Source: Actinomycetes bacterium (GTDB lineage Bacteria > Actinomycetota > Actinomycetes > Actinomycetales > Actinomycetaceae). Taken from it: a stretch of DNA of 45,861 bases. Positions 44,066 to 45,861 of the stretch are shown here, one piece after another. The stretch covers positions 1 to 45,861 of the forward strand of contig JAEWEQ010000052.1 in NCBI GenBank assembly GCA_023389315.1, in the 5' to 3' direction. The position numbers were made by a program, and so were the translations under genes. Numbering within the stretch: the first letter of the stretch is position 1; each line of letters starts with the position of its first letter. The notes under the pieces were generated by a model. That model searched no databases. It saw only the letters and a program-made list of their open reading frames with translations, and was not told the DNA's origin.

Positions 44066-45340
44066 ATGAGCACTCTCACCCGGCGGCGATTCATCAGCCT
44101 AGCCGGGACGATTTCTGCGATTACCGCAGGAGCCACCCTCAGTGGTTGCTCTCAAAGCGGTAAAAGCAAGGCCTTGGAGTTGTTCCAATTCAAATCAGAG
44201 GCCATTGCTTATTTCAACGAAGTCTGCAAGAAGTACACGCAGGAACATCCTCAAGCGGGTTTCTTCCAGAACTTCCAAGCCGATAACGTCACCGCCTTGC
44301 GAGTACGCCTGGTAAAGGACCAAATCCCCGACGTCATCACCATCAACGGTGACTATTCCTACGGTGCCATCGCCAAATCCGGTGTTTTCTACGACTTCAC
44401 CCAAACCGACCTGCTCGACGAAGTTAACCCCACTGTGGCACAGATTCTGCCCTCCCTAGGACGTTCGGCAAAAGACGCCGTAAACGGCCTACCCATGTCC
44501 AACAACGGATCGGGCATTATCTACAACAAACGCATCTTCGACTCGGTTGGGATCCAGCCACCACGCACTTGGCAAGAGTTGCTTGACGTTTGCGAGAAAC
44601 TAAAAGCCGCCGGGATAGATCCCTTCTACTGGGCCTTCAAAGATGACTGGATTGCCGCTCCCATGTTCAACTCGATTTCGGGCAACCTGCTTCCCGAGTC
44701 GGTGGCGAGCTGGTACGCCAAACGTCTGGAGGGACAAGTTACCTTCCGTGAAGGACTAAAGGACGTCTTCACCAAAATGGCGCAACTGGCTGCCTACGGC
44801 AACAGCAACCGTTTCGAGCTAGGATACAACGACGGCAACCAAGGGTTCGCTCAAGAGCGCGCCGCCATGTATGTCCACGGAACCTACGCGATCCCCGCTA
44901 TCCGTTCCTACAACCCAGACATTAACCTCGGCACCTTTGCCATGCCCGCCGATAACGAGGCCGATACCAAGGTGGTCTCTGGCGTGGATGTCGCCATCAC
45001 CATGGGAGCCGACCCGGCGCACCTGGAAGAAAACCTGGAGTTCATCAAGTTCCTCATGAACCGTGAGGGATTGGCCCAATACTGCAAAGAGCAGGTGGCG
45101 TTCCCACCACTGACCGGGATGTCCACTAGCGATCCAGCGTTGGAGGGATTGGCGCCCTACTTTGAACAGCAGCGGCTAGCCACCTACTCCGATCACAATT
45201 TCTCCCCCGCGATGAACCTCAATGCTTCGCTCCAACAGTTCATCTTCGGAGAATCTGCGGAAACAGTCTTGACCACCCTCGACAAGCAATGGGACAAGGT
45301 TACTCGCCGTATTAAAGAAACCACGAGGCAGAAACCATGA
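44066..45340 (+). CDS. Sugar ABC transporter substrate-binding lipoprotein
   Basis: Extracellular solute-binding protein (family 1) of 424 residues. The N terminus TRRRFISLAG carries a twin-arginine motif and is followed by a lipobox LSGC with Cys28, indicating Tat export and lipid anchoring. The body has the pattern of oligosaccharide-binding proteins: IPDVITINGDYSYGAIAKSG, GLPMSNNGSGIIYNKRIFDS, and AAMYVHGTYAIPAIR. It is separated from the start of the permease by a 4-bp overlap. AAAGGAGC precedes ATG 44066 at about 8 nt. The sugar is not predictable; a multiple-sugar (MsmE/CebE-like) role is likely. Confidence 0.92.
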   Translation: MSTLTRRRFISLAGTISAITAGATLSGCSQSGKSKALELFQFKSEAIAYFNEVCKKYTQEHPQAGFFQNFQADNVTALRVRLVKDQIPDVITINGDYSYGAIAKSGVFYDFTQTDLLDEVNPTVAQILPSLGRSAKDAVNGLPMSNNGSGIIYNKRIFDSVGIQPPRTWQELLDVCEKLKAAGIDPFYWAFKDDWIAAPMFNSISGNLLPESVASWYAKRLEGQVTFREGLKDVFTKMAQLAAYGNSNRFELGYNDGNQGFAQERAAMYVHGTYAIPAIRSYNPDINLGTFAMPADNEADTKVVSGVDVAITMGADPAHLEENLEFIKFLMNREGLAQYCKEQVAFPPLTGMSTSDPALEGLAPYFEQQRLATYSDHNFSPAMNLNASLQQFIFGESAETVLTTLDKQWDKVTRRIKETTRQKP

Positions 45341-45861
45341 GTACGCCAACATCATTAGAAACCGTGGCCCTACAAAGTGCGCGCCCCATCCGCAAAGCGC
45401 GTCGCATTGAAACCGCCTATTTGTGGATGATTTCCCCCGCAGTAGTGCTATTCACCCTGCTACTGACTTTCCCGCTATTACAGGGGATCTTCTTCACCTT
45501 CACCAACTACCAAGGCTACGGGGAATGGGATTTCGTTGGCTTTGCCAACTATCTCGCCCTCATGCGCGATGACCTGATCTGGTCCAGCTACGGATTCACC
45601 CTGCTTTACGCGGTGACCTCCACCATCTTGGTGAACATCATTTCCCTTGGTTTAGCGCTCCTCCTCAACGCCAAGATCGCGGCCCAATCAGTATTCCGCG
45701 GGATCTTCTTCATTCCCTACATGCTGCCGGTCTTGATCGTTTCCTACATTTTCTCGTACTTATTTACCAACAACTTGCCCTACATTGGGCAAAAGCTCGG
45801 TATCGGCTGGCTATCGACGTCGCTACTAGCAAATGAATCGTTGGCGTGGATCGCCATCGTG
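45337..45861 (+). CDS. Sugar ABC transporter permease (MsmF/UgpA-like), 3' end outside window
   Basis: Inner-membrane permease of the MalF/UgpA type; 175 residues are present before the right edge. The first helix is at about 27-50 (YLWMISPAVVLFTLLLTFPL), followed by GIFFTFTNYQGYG and the start of the binding-protein-dependent transport domain. There are further helices at about 85-110 and 118-140 (FRGIFFIPYMLPVLIVSYIF). The cytoplasmic EAA loop should lie beyond the edge. ATG 45337 overlaps the stop of the binding-protein gene by 4 bp, so the two are coupled. A second permease is expected downstream. Confidence 0.9.
   Translation, partial: MSTPTSLETVALQSARPIRKARRIETAYLWMISPAVVLFTLLLTFPLLQGIFFTFTNYQGYGEWDFVGFANYLALMRDDLIWSSYGFTLLYAVTSTILVNIISLGLALLLNAKIAAQSVFRGIFFIPYMLPVLIVSYIFSYLFTNNLPYIGQKLGIGWLSTSLLANESLAWIAIV

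Overview
The window is a stretch of actinobacterial chromosome, most likely from the Actinomycetales (Actinomycetaceae-like). Evidence: high GC, many GTG/TTG starts, a fused cytidylate kinase-Der GTPase, RbpA, WhiA, type I glutamine synthetase, and the order uvrC-rapZ-yvcK-whiA-gap-pgk-tpiA-secG. It is gene dense and mostly housekeeping. No CRISPR array, prophage, insertion sequence or rRNA operon was seen. The genus cannot be named from the sequence alone.

Layout. 1-1041: start-proximal part of rlmC (minus), running off the left edge. 1200-1323: tRNA-Pro(GGG) and its terminator. 1324-2322: a decayed locus with broken membrane-protein-like reading frames. 2323-4165: a RarD-type permease converging on trhO. 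4172-11763 (all minus): xerD, parA, scpA, scpB, rluB, tyrA, cmk-der, trhO, the widely conserved actinobacterial segregation/rRNA modification/GTPase block. 11839-13914: transketolase. 14068-17250: HerA-like ATPase, a divergent 6-phosphogluconolactonase, rbpA and secG. 17567-25937 (minus): uvrC, rapZ, yvcK, whiA, gap, pgk, tpiA. 26184-31005: glnA, ogt, a long-chain acyl-CoA ligase and a coupled SDR. 31045-42692: uvrA, a YciI protein, an alpha/beta hydrolase, an SBF-type transporter, a CtpE-like P-type ATPase, a TerC-family protein behind a yybP-ykoY-type Mn2+ riboswitch, and uvrB. 42705-45861: a ROK regulator divergent from a sugar ABC transporter operon (Tat-type lipoprotein binding protein, then a permease cut by the right edge).

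The genes fall into chromosome maintenance (xerD, parA, scpAB), DNA repair (uvrA, uvrB, uvrC and ogt in one window), central carbon metabolism (tkt, pgl, tpiA, pgk, gap, with yvcK and rapZ), nitrogen assimilation (glnA), and metal or solute transport.

The most unusual signal is not a gene. The octamer CGAGGACG (or CGTCCTCG) occurs 34 times by my hand count, 17 in each orientation, against about three expected from base composition. It lies in every codon phase and in intergenic DNA. Near-copies form inverted pairs at the ends of terC and uvrB. Its density and lack of strand bias resemble a DNA uptake sequence more than a Chi or KOPS site. This is a hypothesis from pattern reading. A second good signal is the terC leader, where the 3' strand of riboswitch helix P1 is exactly complementary to the Shine-Dalgarno region.
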